This document shows positions 1-11,475 of a DNA stretch of 64,000 bases, in pieces (within the stretch, counting starts at the first letter, position 1; each line of letters opens with the position of its first letter). The stretch covers positions 13,971,702-14,035,701 of the forward strand of contig CM068545.1 in the NCBI GenBank assembly GCA_035048495.1, in the 5' to 3' direction. The stretch is from Euptelea pleiosperma. Taxonomy: Eukaryota > Streptophyta > Magnoliopsida > Ranunculales > Eupteleaceae. Below the pieces are notes generated by a model. The model saw nothing but the letters and a program-made list of their open reading frames with translations, had not been told where the DNA came from and ran no database searches. Position numbers and translations under genes: made by a program.

Positions 1-279
1 TGAAAAACCTAAGCTGAGGGAAAGATCAAGCACTTGGCTTTGATCAAGAAGAGAACAAGCTCACAAGATGTGAATGAAAAATAAGCTTCTTGCTCTTCGA
101 ATGGACACTCTAATAAATAAAATATTTTTTCTCTCTCTTCAAGATTAAGTCACTCTGTGTCTCTGTATGTGTTTAGAGAATGCATAGAAGGGTTGTATTT
201 ATAAAATTCTAAGACCCTGAGTCGTGCAAAACGTGGGACAATAGAACCAAGAATTTTGGATCTAATAAGGACCGATTAT
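1..279. other. Gene-free left edge, possibly LTR-derived
   Basis: AT-rich sequence without a convincing exon. A run rich in CT and a stretch reading tatttataaaat resemble the regulatory part of a retroelement LTR. No LTR partner, primer-binding site or target duplication is visible, so the origin is open. Confidence 0.3.
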
Positions 280-716
280 GTGCATGGTCTAATCGATTAT
301 ACACTGGGTCTAATCGATTGGGGATAAGTGTCCAATCGATTGGGCTCAATAATATTTCTGTTCTAAAGGCTCCAATCGATTACACAGGGGTCTCCAATCG
401 ATTTGACTTAAAAAAATTTCTGTCCTGAAGGCTCTAATCGATTTCACAGAGTCTCCAATTGATTTGACTCAAATAATTTTTTGTCCCAAAAACTCCAATC
501 GATTTCACAGAGTCTCCAATCGATTGGGTCGAAATAAGTTTCTGCCTCGTAGCTTCCAATCGATTTCACAGAATCTCCAATCGATTGGGGTGAAATCGAT
601 TGGGGTGAAATAAGTTTTTGCCTCGTAGCTTCCAATCAATTTCGTAGAGTCTTCCAATCGATTGGACATAGCCCAATCGATTGGGGATAAGTGTCCAATC
701 GATTGGACTATCCCAA
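280..716. repeat. 61-bp tandem repeat array built on AATCGATT
   Basis: About six head-to-tail units. Unit starts are clear at 371, 433, 494, 555 and 631, giving a period of 61-62 bp. The last step is 76 bp because of an internal 15-bp duplication (tggggtgaaatcgat). Each unit carries two copies of the palindromic core ATCGAT in TCCAATCGATT contexts, followed by a TTTCTG-type spacer. Open frames across the array on the minus strand are by-products of the periodicity and are not annotated. Confidence 0.85.
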
Positions 717-1050
717 TAGTCAATTTTATTGACTTAGACTCAGGTCAATCCAATGATTAAGTTTGACCATTATAATTTGTTCATTTTAACTAATTTCTAT
801 GGCCACTAAGTCACTTACATTCCTAATCGAGCGTACACGATCGTTAACTGACAAATCGACAATTACTCAGATGACTCATGTCGTCAACCGTCTGATTCTT
901 ATTGTCTTTATCTTTTAGTCTTCACGTAGTTAGCGAAGTATGCGTACCACGACATCTCCACACTACACTTGTGCTTGTAGGAGCGGTTACAAAAATATTT
1001 TTATGTCAAACGGAATCTTTGCCAAATTGAATATGAAAATGTTCTTTACA
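717..1050. other. Unannotated spacer
   Basis: No gene, RNA or clear repeat boundary seen. The sequence is AT-rich and may be the continuation of whatever element holds the tandem array to its left. Confidence 0.3.
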
Positions 1051-1345
1051 ATATAAGCCAGGTGGCATACTGTTACAGGCCTCGGACCGTACGGATGTTT
1101 GTCCTATCCCATGGTAGACCTACAAACCAAAAATCAGCTTGATTACTGATTTATAAGTGCTGCATCTTTGTACCTCAAATACTACTCAAATTCCCACGGT
1201 TGAGATCCGCCCATGAAAATAAATCCAATCCAAAGCCTATAAATCACTAATCAGACTGATTTTTGGTTTGTAGGTCCACCATGGGATAGGACAAACATCC
1301 GTACGGTCAGAGTTATGTAACAGTGTGCCACCTGTTACAAAGTTC
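1051..1345. mobile_element. Foldback MITE with the GTGGCAC...GGATGTTTG core
   Basis: Two inverted arms, each about 110 bp. The left arm begins ataagccaggtggcatact and the right arm ends agtgtgccacctgttac. Between them lie the motifs CCGTACGGATGTTTGTCC and ACCAAAAATCAGC in the left arm and their complements in the right. It resembles the complete element at 37125-37506, but the outer terminal module is decayed. No clean target duplication was found. Confidence 0.7.
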
Positions 1346-2018
1346 TATAGCAAGACTTGCACGAATGAGCAAGATGGCCCAATAGATGGCTACCTTGACA
1401 ACTATGGTTCAACAACAAAACCAAATCCTAAATTTAGGTTCCGTTTCGTAGAGGAAGAAGAATCTATAATTATTATAGATTTGTATCATCACCAATCTTT
1501 AATAAGGAGATAATTAGAGAAAACAATGGTAAATCTGTCTTCTTTGGAGAGCCTGCTATTTAAATGAGGAGAGCCATTTATAGTGGAGGTAAAATTTATG
1601 AGCCTTTTTAATTTTGATAAACCTGAAAAGGAGTGTGTATGTTAGTTGATGTCAAAGGAGCGTGTATGTTAGTTGATGACAAGAGTTTTATACCTTTCAA
1701 GTATTTGAAAAAATACTAAAATGAAAGTTTGGGTGTTAGAATGATTTATATAAGTAATGGATATATGCATTACTTCTTCAGTTTTGTGTGAGGCTCGCCA
1801 GAACCAAAATCTAATTTTCTTCTTGCCATTGAAATACATGTGTAAAGCCAGCTAATAAAAGCATCAGGATCCACCCCGGTAAATAAAATCAAAGAAGGGC
1901 TGATTTTTATTACACTGCGAGTGCAAGAGCACAAAATCTTCCTTGCCCAAAGAAGGGGGTAGGTTTACTTACCCAAAAAAGGGGGATGGATTTTTCATGA
2001 GCTATACTCCAACACTCT
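1346..2018. other. Gene-free spacer
   Basis: No exon-like sequence. A short internal repeat (ggagcgtgtatgttagttgatg, seen twice near 1630-1680) and a repeated agaaggggg/aaaaaaggggg motif near 1940-1990 are the only structure noted. Confidence 0.3.
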
Positions 2019-2021
2019 TTA

Positions 2022-2318
2022 GGGCGTGTTTGATTGCCAAGTGGGAAACTTGCATTTTCCTTGTCCACTGTTAGATAGGCATTTTAAATTGTATAAATTT
2101 TCGTACCAAGCCATTTAAATCTGGATAATTTACCCAACTAAGCTTAGAATTCATTTCCCATCTAGATAGGTGCATGAGAATTCATTTTCACCTGAAAATA
2201 CGCCTTTATTTTCTCACATGATTTAAATAAGCCTTCTCCAGTTGCAATCAATCAACCATTTATGGCATTTCCCACATATATTTTCTCAGAAAAATTTTCT
2301 GTGCAATCAAACACGCCC
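2022..2318. mobile_element. Tourist-like (PIF/Harbinger) MITE
   Basis: A 297-bp element with terminal inverted repeats GGGCGTGTTTGATTGC and GCAATCAAACACGCCC, flanked by the 3-bp duplication TTA (2019-2021 and 2319-2321). The GGGCGTGTTTG terminus and TTA target are typical of Tourist-like non-autonomous PIF/Harbinger elements. No coding capacity. It would need a transposase supplied elsewhere. Confidence 0.88.
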
Positions 2319-2589
2319 TTATTTACACTAGACAACTAACACATTTCCCCTTGTACCCAGTAGCACACAGCCACATGGCAGTAGGGTTACAATTTATCCG
2401 AGTAAAACTTTGCTGCTAAGCATTTAGAGGCTCTCCACTGGACATGTACCTCCAATTTTGAAGTTGATTTCAAATTTCTTTTTTTTTTTTTTTTTACAAA
2501 ATGAGGGTTAATAGGAGGTACACGTAGAGTACATAGCTGCTTAGGAGCAACATAAATGTAGAGCTGCTTAGCAGCAAATTTTTACACAG

Positions 2590-3100
2590 TATAGGGCTAA
2601 ATGTCCAAGCACAACAACCAATCAGCCCATTATCATGAGTACGAATTTAATCCAATGGATATAAATTACTAATCATATTGAATTTTGGTATGTAGATCAA
2701 ACTAGGGTTGGGCCAAAGATCTATATATATACGGTCAGTGGTCTCTAAGAGTGTACCACATGTCTCATATTGTGATTCTTCATCATCAAAGTTCTACTCC
2801 ATTGCTAACGTACCCAGCTTAATTATTAATGAGCTCTTTGCCTAAACTTTAATACAACCCCTAGATGACCTTTTAATTACTTCTCAGGCCATTCAGTAAT
2901 TTTAAACCTTTGGATCTTTGTACCCAAAATAATATTCAAAATCTATGATTAAAAATTAACCCATGAAAATGACTCCAATAAAATGCTTAGAAATCACTAT
3001 TCAGGCTGATTTCTTTCATGTAGGTGCTAAGGGTGAGCCAAACCATCCATACGGTCAATGATCTCTAAGAGTGTGACACTCTGTAAGGTGCTGCCAAATG
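2590..3100. repeat. Decayed foldback-MITE arms
   Basis: Contains fragments of the recurrent core (TCAGGCTGATTT, GTAGGTGC...GGGTGAGCCAAAC, GGTCAGTGATCTCTAAGAGTG) on two adjacent half elements. Left and right arms do not pair cleanly and no boundaries can be set with confidence. Confidence 0.5.
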
Positions 3101-3134
3101 TAAAGTGCACATGCATGAACGTGACATCTACCTA

Positions 3135-3315
3135 GAGAAAAAATTCACTGGCCCTGGAGGACTTCAAACTTTGATGTCCCCCTCCCAAAATGTAAGACAA
3201 GTACCCCTTGTTAACCACTAACCAGGGGCCTTAACGCTGGTTGGGTTAAAGGATTGACGTACGTTTATGACATTTTGGGTGGGGGTACTTCACCGGGGCC
3301 AGCAAATGTTTTCTC
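3135..3315. mobile_element. Short MITE, GAGAAAA family, perfect 9-bp TSD
   Basis: A 181-bp element. Termini are GAGAAAAAATTCACTGGCCC and its imperfect complement ending GCAAATGTTTTCTC. The perfect 9-bp target duplication ATCTACCTA lies at 3126-3134 and 3316-3324. Inner arms contain CTCCCAAAATGT and ACATTTTGGGTGGGGGTACTTC. A second member is at 59900-60093. The 9-bp duplication suggests mobilisation by a Mutator-like transposase. Confidence 0.88.
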
Positions 3316-3590
3316 ATCTACCTAGTGGTCATTTAAGAACTCCCTTCATGGAAAAGACTAGTGTCTTCAGGCTCCATTTGGTTGGCTAAAAGGGTGCAGT
3401 AGGAAATACTTTTTGTTAACAGAATTTTAGGCTCTTAGAAAAGTTTTCTAGAAATTTTTTTAAGAGCAATCAATTGGGAGGCTCGTTCCCACCCTCGAAT
3501 CAAGATCTAAAGAGGCCTTCTAGCCTCGAAGTGGATTTCACACCCCATTCCCCTTCTTTATTTTCATATTTGTCGACGGGTGCTAGTCAG

Positions 3591-3880
3591 CAAATATAAG
3601 CCACGTGGCACACTCTTATAGGATGCTGACCGTATGGATGTTTGGCCAATCCCTAGGTGGACCTACAAACTACAAATCATCCTGATTAATGAATTCAAAC
3701 CTTTTGATCTTTGTATCCCAAATATTGCTCAAACTCCACGGTTACAAATCAACCCATGAAAACGACTCCAATCCAATACTTAGAAATCACTACTCAGGCT
3801 AATTTTTTTATGTCCATCTTGGGTTTGGCCAAACATCCATACGGTCAGAAATCTCTAAGAATATGCCATGTGGCTTATAT
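3591..3880. mobile_element. Foldback MITE of the GTGGCACACTC core family
   Basis: Inverted arms begin with ATATAAGCCACGTGGCACAC and end with GCCATGTGGCTTATAT. The inner motifs GACCGTATGGATGTTTGGCC and CAAACATCCATACGGTC pair. The outer terminal module is eroded and no target duplication is evident. Confidence 0.7.
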
Positions 3881-4100
3881 TAATTGCGATCGGCTCTAAC
3901 TTTGATAACTGGTACAGGTCAGCAAAGTTCTACTCTCTACATCACTGTTCGATATCACTACTTTACATTGATTTCAACCCACTTTTCGCAACACTACAAT
4001 GCGTGAAAAACGACACTTTCCGGCCATTGATTTTTCGGCACCGTTTTGCACAAAACACAACAATCTCGGTCCATCGTTTTGTTTTTAAAAATTTTAAAAA

Positions 4101-4448
4101 GGGTCAGACTCCAGTGACCCCCATTTTTGACCCCCACTTTGGCGGACCCACATAAAAGATGAATCGATGGATGATTTTTGGTGAGGATGGAGATCATCCT
4201 CACAAAAATTCAGATCATTCTGATATTCATAGACTGGTTTAGAAGTTGAAGAATTATATGAACAGTCGATTTTTATCGTGTAACTTGAAAACCACATTTG
4301 TCGGGGTTGGAAATTCCAGATATGGACTGATTTTTTTTGTAGGGGGTGATCTATATGGTGAGGAAATCATCCTCACCAAAAATCAGCCATTGATTCATCT
4401 TCTCTTTGGGTCCGCCAAAGTGGGGGGGCAGTCCCTGGAGTCCGACCC
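4101..4448. mobile_element. MITE with GGGTC termini (family A)
   Basis: A 348-bp element starting GGGTCAGACTCCAGTGACCC and ending CTGGAGTCCGACCC. Inside are the paired motifs GATGAATCGATGG...GAGGATGGAGATCATCC and their complements. Flanks TTTTAAAAA (4092-4100) and TTTAAAAAA (4449-4457) look like a slightly diverged 9-bp duplication. Relatives lie at 12081-12470 (complete) and 59118-59320 (half). Confidence 0.78.
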
Positions 4449-4806
4449 TTTAAAAAAATATATATTTTCAAAATAAACGCAAAACTTAGGACAATTCTTA
4501 ATATTAAATGTAGTCCAAATCTTTAAATCCTACATGAAAATGGACCTACTAACTTAACTTGCTCCATTTTCTGGAATTCTGCCTATATCTACTTTTCTTT
4601 GCACGATCTTGCCATTCTAATGGAAATCATCTACAAAAAAATAATTATGAAGAACTGCGCCTCACTAAAGTTCACTTCAATTCATAAAAGACCACATTTG
4701 AATGTACTTCGTTTGCAAACTCGCATTTTAAATTTCTTCTGTTCTAAAAATAATTTGACCCTTATATTGAATTTTGTTATGTTGATTTGTACAGAGTTAA
4801 GCTGTT

Positions 4807-5053
4807 AGAGGGAGGCATAACAATGTATATCAAAGGGTCTACGGATCTAACAGAGGCGGAGTGATACATAGCCAAACAACACACTCCAATAATACACCCC
4901 CTCAGTATTTTGCTGAGGACTCGAACTCACGACCTATTGGGACCTCCTGCTCTAATACCATGTTGACACCCGTTTTACTCTCCAAGCTTAAGCTATAAGA
5001 GGGAGGCGTAACAATGAATATCAAAGAGTCCACAGATCTAACAGAGGCGGAGT
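4807..5053 (-). repeat. tRNA-derived SINE relic with flanking 56-bp direct repeat
   Basis: Read on the minus strand, the stretch around 4970-4905 has a box-A-like TGGTATTAGAGCAGG followed by a box-B-like GAGTTCGAGTCCTC, the hallmark of a tRNA-derived pol III promoter. A near-identical ~56-bp segment (agagggaggc...gaggcggagtg) occurs at about 4807-4862 and 4998-5053, 191 bp apart. Two related copies lie at 56.4-56.8 kb. Confidence 0.6.
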
Positions 5054-5879
5054 GCTGGCCACACATCCAAACAATAATTTGATCATACTTTCTATGGAAA
5101 ATGACATATTTTCCATGGGATATATTCTGATAATCCTGATCCTATTCTGGCTTTAAATTCTTCTTAACTGTGCACTTGTGCCTAATTATTGTGTCAGTTG
5201 GATGTGACTTCTGACCTAATCACATTTTTCCCATAACACCAAGTTCGGATTGCAGATCCGACTTGAGCTATTTTGGTCGAGTTACGGTTGGATTGTCCAA
5301 TCCATGACCACGAGATAGTTGATGATTTGATTCACATTGAATTCAAGAAGCGCATCATTGTGGCACGTGCAACGTTAACAACATGGCCCGTATTAGGGTC
5401 GAGAAAATCGTCCACCATGAAGATCACATGTTTGATGGAGAGATGTATTAATTTATTTTTAGAAATTTACTAAAATAAAGATTGTACGGGGGATTAGAAC
5501 TAGGTTTAGTAGAAGTAACTTATCGAGCTTTTAGAGTCGGCTTAATTTAATAATGTACATGAGGTCCCATTACAGTTAGCATACTAGGCCCACAGGCCTA
5601 AAAAGCCAGCCCAAGCTAATGGGCTAGGCTGGCCCACTCACAGCCCTAATGGTAAACAAGAACTAATAAAGTAAGAGCATGAACAAATAAAAACATTGAT
5701 GAGAAGAATAGAAGAAGAAGAAGAAGATTATAGGGAGGATTCAAAGTTTGAAAAACTCGGAGACTAAATTGAGGAAATTAGTACCTTTCATCCCTTAAAT
5801 TAATCAAATACTTTAAGTCTATTTGGAGGCACTAGTTGATGAAAATATTATGTGACCCAAGCACTTTCTTTTTTAAAGA
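5054..5879. other. Unrecognised spacer
   Basis: No recognised gene. A 66-codon plus-strand frame at 5273-5473 has no motif I know and ends without splice context, so it is not called. A short (GAA)n run occurs near 5708-5725. Confidence 0.3.
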
Positions 5880-6360
5880 TTATCCTAACCTTTCCCTTCT
5901 TATGTGGAGCCTGATGGTGCTCGAAGTACTATACTATTGACGGAAAGGTCATTCGGGGAGGTCTTTTTCCCTTAGGGTGTTTTCGTACTTTTACATAGAG
6001 ATACAGAAACTCTAGTTTCATCTTTGAGTTGTATGTATAACTCGGTTGATCAAAGACGATGATCCATTGTATTGTGTATTTCTTTTCTTGCCTCAGAACA
6101 TAGTGGATTTGGCGTGGATTCATGGATGTACCTCAATCTAGAGGGAACCACGTAAATCTCTGTGTTGTGGGTGATTGCATTTTTGTTCTTTAGATTTTTT
6201 ATTGTTCTCTCTTCCCAAGAAAAAGACTAATTTGAGATGCATGATACCTGATGTACTAGGATCTTGTAAGGTAAAGTTCCTCATGACTCCAATGTATAAA
6301 GACATTTTCTGCTTATATTACTTCGCTATTGACAAATCATTTATATCTTCTTTGGTCTAA
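5880..6360 (+). repeat. Possible U5 part of a Copia-type LTR
   Basis: The run ending in GGAACCACGTAAATCTCTGTGTTGTGGGTGATTG-type sequence (near 6145-6180) resembles the 3' part of plant Copia LTRs. No second LTR, TG/CA ends or tRNA-Met primer site were located, so this is at best a solo or truncated relic. Confidence 0.35.
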
Positions 6361-6779
6361 TATATGTTGCTGCACCTTTACGTGGATTTTTTCTTTTTAG
6401 TGTAACGGTTTTACAGTGTTGAAATTCCATCGATCAGGAAGTCGTGGGCCCGCATGATTTGACAAGATAATCCCTATTCCAATATGTGCCATTGATCCAC
6501 CTGCCATTTATATATGGTACGGTGCTTCCTGGTTGGGTGATACCTCGACACACCCAGGAAAAAAAAAAACCACTTCCAAACTTTCCAGATATAACAACGT
6601 TTAATTTAAGAGGAATCCAATGGTCAAATCGGAAGAGAAAAGATTAGCTGGTCACGGGGGACTTCAAAGTTCAAACTTTGATTCGGGTCCGGTGACCAAT
6701 TCATATTTTATATCACTTGGATGTGCTTGCATGTAATGCGGTCTGAGATCCCAATGACATTTCTTTTTTTTTTCTTGTG

Positions 6780-6975
6780 TAGTCATCATCGTGGGAGGGC
6801 CCCACGGATTAGCAGGTGGAACCTGTACGACCCGGTCAAGCCGGTAAAGGGGATTTCGACTCCTGGCACACTGTTCGAAGGAAGAAATCTACCTGTGTGG
6901 GTTTGACCCCACGACCTCTTGAAAGAGGAGGATACACACCAACCATTAATTGAGCGGCCATGTTGGGTGTGAGAT
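6780..6975 (-). repeat. SINE-like element
   Basis: On the minus strand the order GCTCAATTAATGGTTGGTGTG, AAGAGGTCGTGGGGTCAAACCC matches the box A / box B spacing of tRNA-derived SINEs (compare the copy at 48755-48860). The long minus-strand frame across it is not a gene. Confidence 0.5.
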
Positions 6976-7039
6976 CCCAATGACATTGACCATTGAGGGA
7001 AAGGTATCATTTTTAAGTGTGGTGTGATGTTAGGTAACA

Positions 7040-8230
7040 AAATAGATTAAGAAGGAAACATTATAATATTAAGGTCACATAATAGCGTGGTTAATTACTA
7101 TATTTAAGGATATCACCAGGATTAATGGGATAGAGAGATGTATTAGCATTAGGTATATGGAGTTTTAAAAAAAATTATTAATTAACCATTTTGCGAGAAA
7201 TCGCTTGGGAGGCTCACTCCTACCTCGAATCAAGATCCAAAGGAGGCTGCCCCTACCCTCAAAATGAGTCTTTCACACCCCTTTCCTGGACTTAATTTTT
7301 TTTTTTTCACTCGATGATTTACGATCGTGACAATGATTGTTGGGGGATGGGGATTTGTGAACTCCTTTAATTTTATTTTTCTTTTGAAGTAACCAAAAAC
7401 TAAAATATCCAAAAATATAAAAATATAAGCTTTTCTCACATTTTTTCCGTGAGCCTGGCGTTTGGTAAAACTTCTTCTCAGACCTTAAGTCTGAATGAAT
7501 TGAAATTAAGTGATTTTGGTTATTAAATAGCGTAGATAAACAACTTAATTTCAGCACCTATCACTAAAACGACTGAAATTAAGTGAAAAGTAAAATAGAA
7601 ACCCTTCCTTTACTTATTGCAGTAAGTGAAAGCATCTTTTCAAAAGATTTTAAGATTCTCTTTTAATACTGATAATGTCATTTTCTTAAAGCTCTAGCTT
7701 TTCTAAAAAGCTACGAAAGTGTCCTAATAAATAATATTTCAAAAATACTCACATTGCCCTTGACTTAATTTTAAGATTTAAGACCTTTACCAAACAATTC
7801 AACTCATTCATATGTCAAGCATTTTAGGCTTTTAGATTTGATAACTTAATTTACCAAATGTCACCTTATAATGGACTAGAACAAGCTTTAGTACTACTAA
7901 CTTCTTGAGCTTTTAGACCCGGCTTAATTTATTAATGTGACTAAATTGAGGAAATTAGTAGCTTTCATCCACTAATTAAAGTAGTCAAATACTTTATTAA
8001 ATCTATTAGCAGGCGTTCAACTTATAAGATTAATTAATGTAGTCATAATGAAGAGCAAATAATGTCTAGAGCACTTGTTGATGATGAAAATATTATCAGT
8101 AGGCAGGAAATGATTATATGTGACCCAGGCAGTTGTTTTTTAAAAGATTATATCCTAAAGGGGTAATCTTTTACTTCCGCCATTAAAGACATTTTTGTAT
8201 TGATCTACAAACTACCACACAAAGGAGAAT
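7040..8230. other. Gene-free spacer with a weak foldback
   Basis: No exon recognised. Between about 7452 and 7865 the ends GGCGTTTGGTAAA and TTTACCAAATGTC form an imperfect inverted repeat, suggesting an old hAT- or PIF-type non-autonomous element, but no target duplication was confirmed. Confidence 0.35.
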
Positions 8231-8234
8231 CCAG

Positions 8235-8870
8235 ATGCATGTTAGGCTTCGGCTTGCTGGTTTGAATGTTGAAGTAGAGGACAATCCATATAACCGTGAA
8301 TTCTTCCTCAGCTGGAGCATCATATATAGTCCGAAGTTAACTCCTTGCAGATGGATTCCTCCTCCTTCTGACCAATGGCTGCTTAACACGGATGGTTCAT
8401 ACCGTGATTACTTCGGTGGCGGGTATGGCTTTATATTTAGGCACCACCGCACCATGGCTCAGTTCTTATTGATTATGTTGGCTTTTCGAGGAAAATTTCC
8501 ATTTCATACCATGAACTCCAAGCTAAGCTATTGATAAATGGCTGTGAATTGCTATTGATCGGAATTTGAAGGAGGACATCATAGTAGCTACTGATTCTTC
8601 GATTCTTCTAATGTTGTTGCGTATATCAACAGCGCATCCACTACCCCTTTACTTGTAGGAAACTCCTCATATCGATTCTCAAGGCGTTTTCTCTTCTGAA
8701 CTCTTTCAATATATTAAGCATGTTTATAGAGAAACGAACAGGGCTGCTGATTTTTTTTTGCTAGTCTGCATGTGTTACTCCCTCGATTTTATCTTGTTAG
8801 AACCTCAACTGTTCCCTCCTGATCTTGTAAGGTTTGTCAGCGACGACGACGCTGCTGAATGTACATACCA
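8235..8870 (+). pseudogene. Retroelement RNase H domain relic
   Basis: The first part encodes W-x-P-P-P-x-x-x-W-L-L-N-T-D-G-S followed by GGGYGFIFR (about 8353-8450). This is the opening of the plant RVT_3/RNase H domain found at the end of non-LTR retroelement polyproteins. After stops and frame changes, the closing motif HVYRETNRAADFF appears at 8719-8760, broken by a run of nine T. The catalytic aspartate of NTDGS is present but the reading frame is not continuous. This is a decayed LINE or domesticated-type RNase H, not a working gene. Confidence 0.75.
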
Positions 8871-10375
8871 AAGGATGTAATATTTTGTTTTATTTTATTT
8901 TAACTGGTCATGGTCTTGCTACTCTTGCCAAAACCCAGCTTACCTACCAGAAAAGAAAGAACTTTCTTTATTTTATTTCTTTTGGTAGCTGAATTTTTTG
9001 TCTTCTTATTTTTGGTGGGTAAGATCGATGGATCGACCTATTCGACCCCATGATTGTAATGCAGTATGTTAACTATTTGAGTTAATTATGGGCACAAGCC
9101 CTCTACAAATCACCCATGTCAGGGATTTTGATAAAGCTGTGCTTACCTTCCATAAACATGGTTCATAATTTCATATCATAGAAGAGTAATGGAGCTTATT
9201 AGAACTTGATACCGCACACTGAACCTAACCATTTGGCAACAAAATTAGTCTAGTGCATGTTAAAGGTCTTAAACCATTTCCTGTCTTAACCATCACTTTG
9301 TTAAGATCCAAAATAGAAAATGGATGATATTGCTGGTAGATCCTTAGCTGTAAAAATAGTGTCAAATGATGTTAGGCTTGTTATTAGTAATATTTTCGAT
9401 CACAATCTATATTCTAATCGAGAACCCCCAAAAATTGAGAATACTTTAAAATCAGAAATCCAAAGTTTATAATTAGATCATATGAAATTATTCTTTATTT
9501 TTCTTTCTAAACCAACATCTCCCACAAGTCGCCGAGAAAAAAAAAACATATATAATGCCTTAAATTGAGTGCAATGAAGTGTTTCCGTTTTGCATTATAT
9601 TTTCAAAATCAATAGTGGCCCATGAACTCCAAATTATATATTGAAACCAACAATTTTTATGTCCTTTGGTTGATAAAATAAGAGATTTTTATTTTTGTTC
9701 TATTAGTTTATTATTTGGTTATTTTTTTTTTAGTATTTAAACAAATTTCATAGTCCCACATGTTAAGTTTGAGCTGAAATTGGCTTAAATCTGATCTTTT
9801 GACTGAACAATATTTTTGCAGTCCATTTTTATGATTCACTTGCACTAGAATTTACTTCAATGCAATTTCTTTCGAACGAAGATCGAACTAGCAGGCGCCC
9901 AGCCCCTTTATATCCAATAATTTAAACTTCATATAATTTTTGTTATATCGAATCTCATATCAGTCCTCGTAAATAAATTAAATAGATCGATGATCTGTAG
10001 CGGCTGTGTGATATATTGTGTAATGGTTCAAAATTTCTTGTAATAATTTTATAGCTAGGATGAAAACATCTACATAGTCCATTAGCATATATTCATCCAT
10101 AAAATCTACATAATAATAAAGTATGGCACTTTTCTTGGAATTAATAAAAGAATTGGTGTTACAGTTTAAAGAAAAATAAACAGTAAAATTACATTCTTAT
10201 TGGATCATGGTGTGGTAAGACAAAACCACACAAGTAATGAATTAATCACTTGGTTAGGAAAAAAAAATTGACAAATACAGAATAATACTACATTCTTATT
10301 GGATCATGGACGTCGTGGTATACAAAACCACCCAAGAAGATTAAAAGAATTAATCCATTATTACGTGTTATCGTA
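8871..10375. other. Intergenic region 3' of the TIR gene
   Basis: AT-rich and without a recognisable gene. A local duplication of about 65 bp (core ttacattcttattggatcatgg) occurs at about 10190-10250 and again at 10289-10350, directly downstream of the TIR gene stop codon on its strand. Confidence 0.4.
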
Positions 10376-11089
10376 TTAGCTCCTATACTTGCGTCGGTAT
10401 CCTTGTTGATGCACTTCCTCGATCAAGCTCGCCATAACAATGTCCGAAGCATTTGTCACAAGATCCGACCAATTCCTGAAAACCCAACAAAGAATATCGA
10501 TTGAGAAATTAATGGAAATTAAGCGTTCGCAAATTAAACAATCTAAGAATTGAAGAAAAGACACCCAGATGATCGAAGGTGATTAATTAATTGCATATCC
10601 TTACCCGTTCTTCGAGTCGAACGTAAGGCCCACGGTGTATTTGGCCTCTTGGAGAGCCCATTTAAACCTCTGAATCTCTTTGCTTGGACAATTTCCGTCG
10701 TCCGGGACACGAAGCTCTGAAGGCTTGACGTCACAGAATATAGGGATGACCTTCTTCTTGGTTTCCATGATTAGAGCTAGCTCATGGAGACAGAAGTAAG
10801 ATTCACAGTAATGGGGTGAGAAGACGGCAATCCCAATTTTACAACCCCGTATAGCTGAATCAATACATTCGAAGAGCTTGTCTCCAGGCCTCATGTTTTC
10901 ACTGTCCAAGAAAGGACGCAGCTTGAGCCGGGCAAGATGGTCGTATAGCAACCCAGCCACGGTTCGCTTTGTGTCGATCCCTCTATGGTTAATGAAGACG
11001 TCGCAACGTTGTTGCGACGACGTTACCGGAGCTCGGATTTGGCCGCGAAGAAGCTGACGGCTTACGTTCTTAGCTAGAGAGCGTTGCAT
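10376..11089 (-). CDS. TIR-only protein (194 aa, two exons)
   Basis: Exon 1 is 11089-10605 and exon 2 is 10475-10376; the intron begins GTAAGG and ends TTTTCAG. The joined frame gives 194 residues. A single TIR domain runs from about residue 28 (CDVFINHRG) to the end. There is no NB-ARC, LRR or membrane segment, so this is a TIR-only (TX-like) protein. The glutamate of CLHEL (E103) sits where the catalytic NADase glutamate of plant TIR domains lies. The exon 2 end (NASDIVMASLIEEV, then a basic YRRKYRS tail) matches the conserved TIR-only class kept in monocots and magnoliids. Known family activity: NAD+ cleavage producing EDS1-type immune signals. Whether this copy is active is inference. The ATG at 11087-11089 is the first in frame. 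The gene looks complete. Confidence 0.9.
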
Positions 11090-11182
11090 GGTCGTCCCTT
11101 AAGTAATTAGTTTTGGGAGGAATTGATCGATGAATCAAAGTTTCTGTTTTTTGTTGTCGTTAGGTTGGTTGTAAGAGAGGGG

Positions 11183-11191
11183 TCTATATAG
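11183..11191 (-). promoter_or_regulatory. TATA box of the TIR-only gene
   Basis: Minus-strand CTATATAGA lies about 95 bp upstream of the start codon, a usual distance for a plant TATA box and short leader. A TTGAC core (W-box-like, followed by G) lies just upstream at 11208-11212 on the same strand, which would fit defence-type WRKY control but is a very short motif. Confidence 0.6.
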
Positions 11192-11475
11192 TTGTAGAGA
11201 AAGGACCGTCAACAGTGGGTTTGATTTCAATGAAGAATTTTACATGAAGGGATCGCGTGTTTTTTTATTTGACAGGAGAAAAGAAATTCAAATGCGAGTT
11301 TGAATCTCCAGACTCGAACCTTCAAACACGCATGAGATAATGAAAAGGGCCGGTGATATATAGTTTTAAATTTAAATATTAAGAAAGTTGTCTTAGTCGT
11401 AAGGCCTTGTTACTAGTGACAAATGCCTGGAATTTGTTTTCCTGCTTCCTTGCACTGATCTCTTAAATACATCTA

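Noticed and set aside
4094..4476. Frames on both strands at the 4.1-4.5 kb MITE
   Set aside because: Arise from the inverted arms of the element.
5273..5473. 66-codon plus-strand frame
   Set aside because: No recognised motif and no supporting gene structure; could be a retroelement remnant but nothing confirms it.
6786..7040. 84-residue minus-strand frame
   Set aside because: Falls on a SINE-like element; no ATG-supported gene structure.
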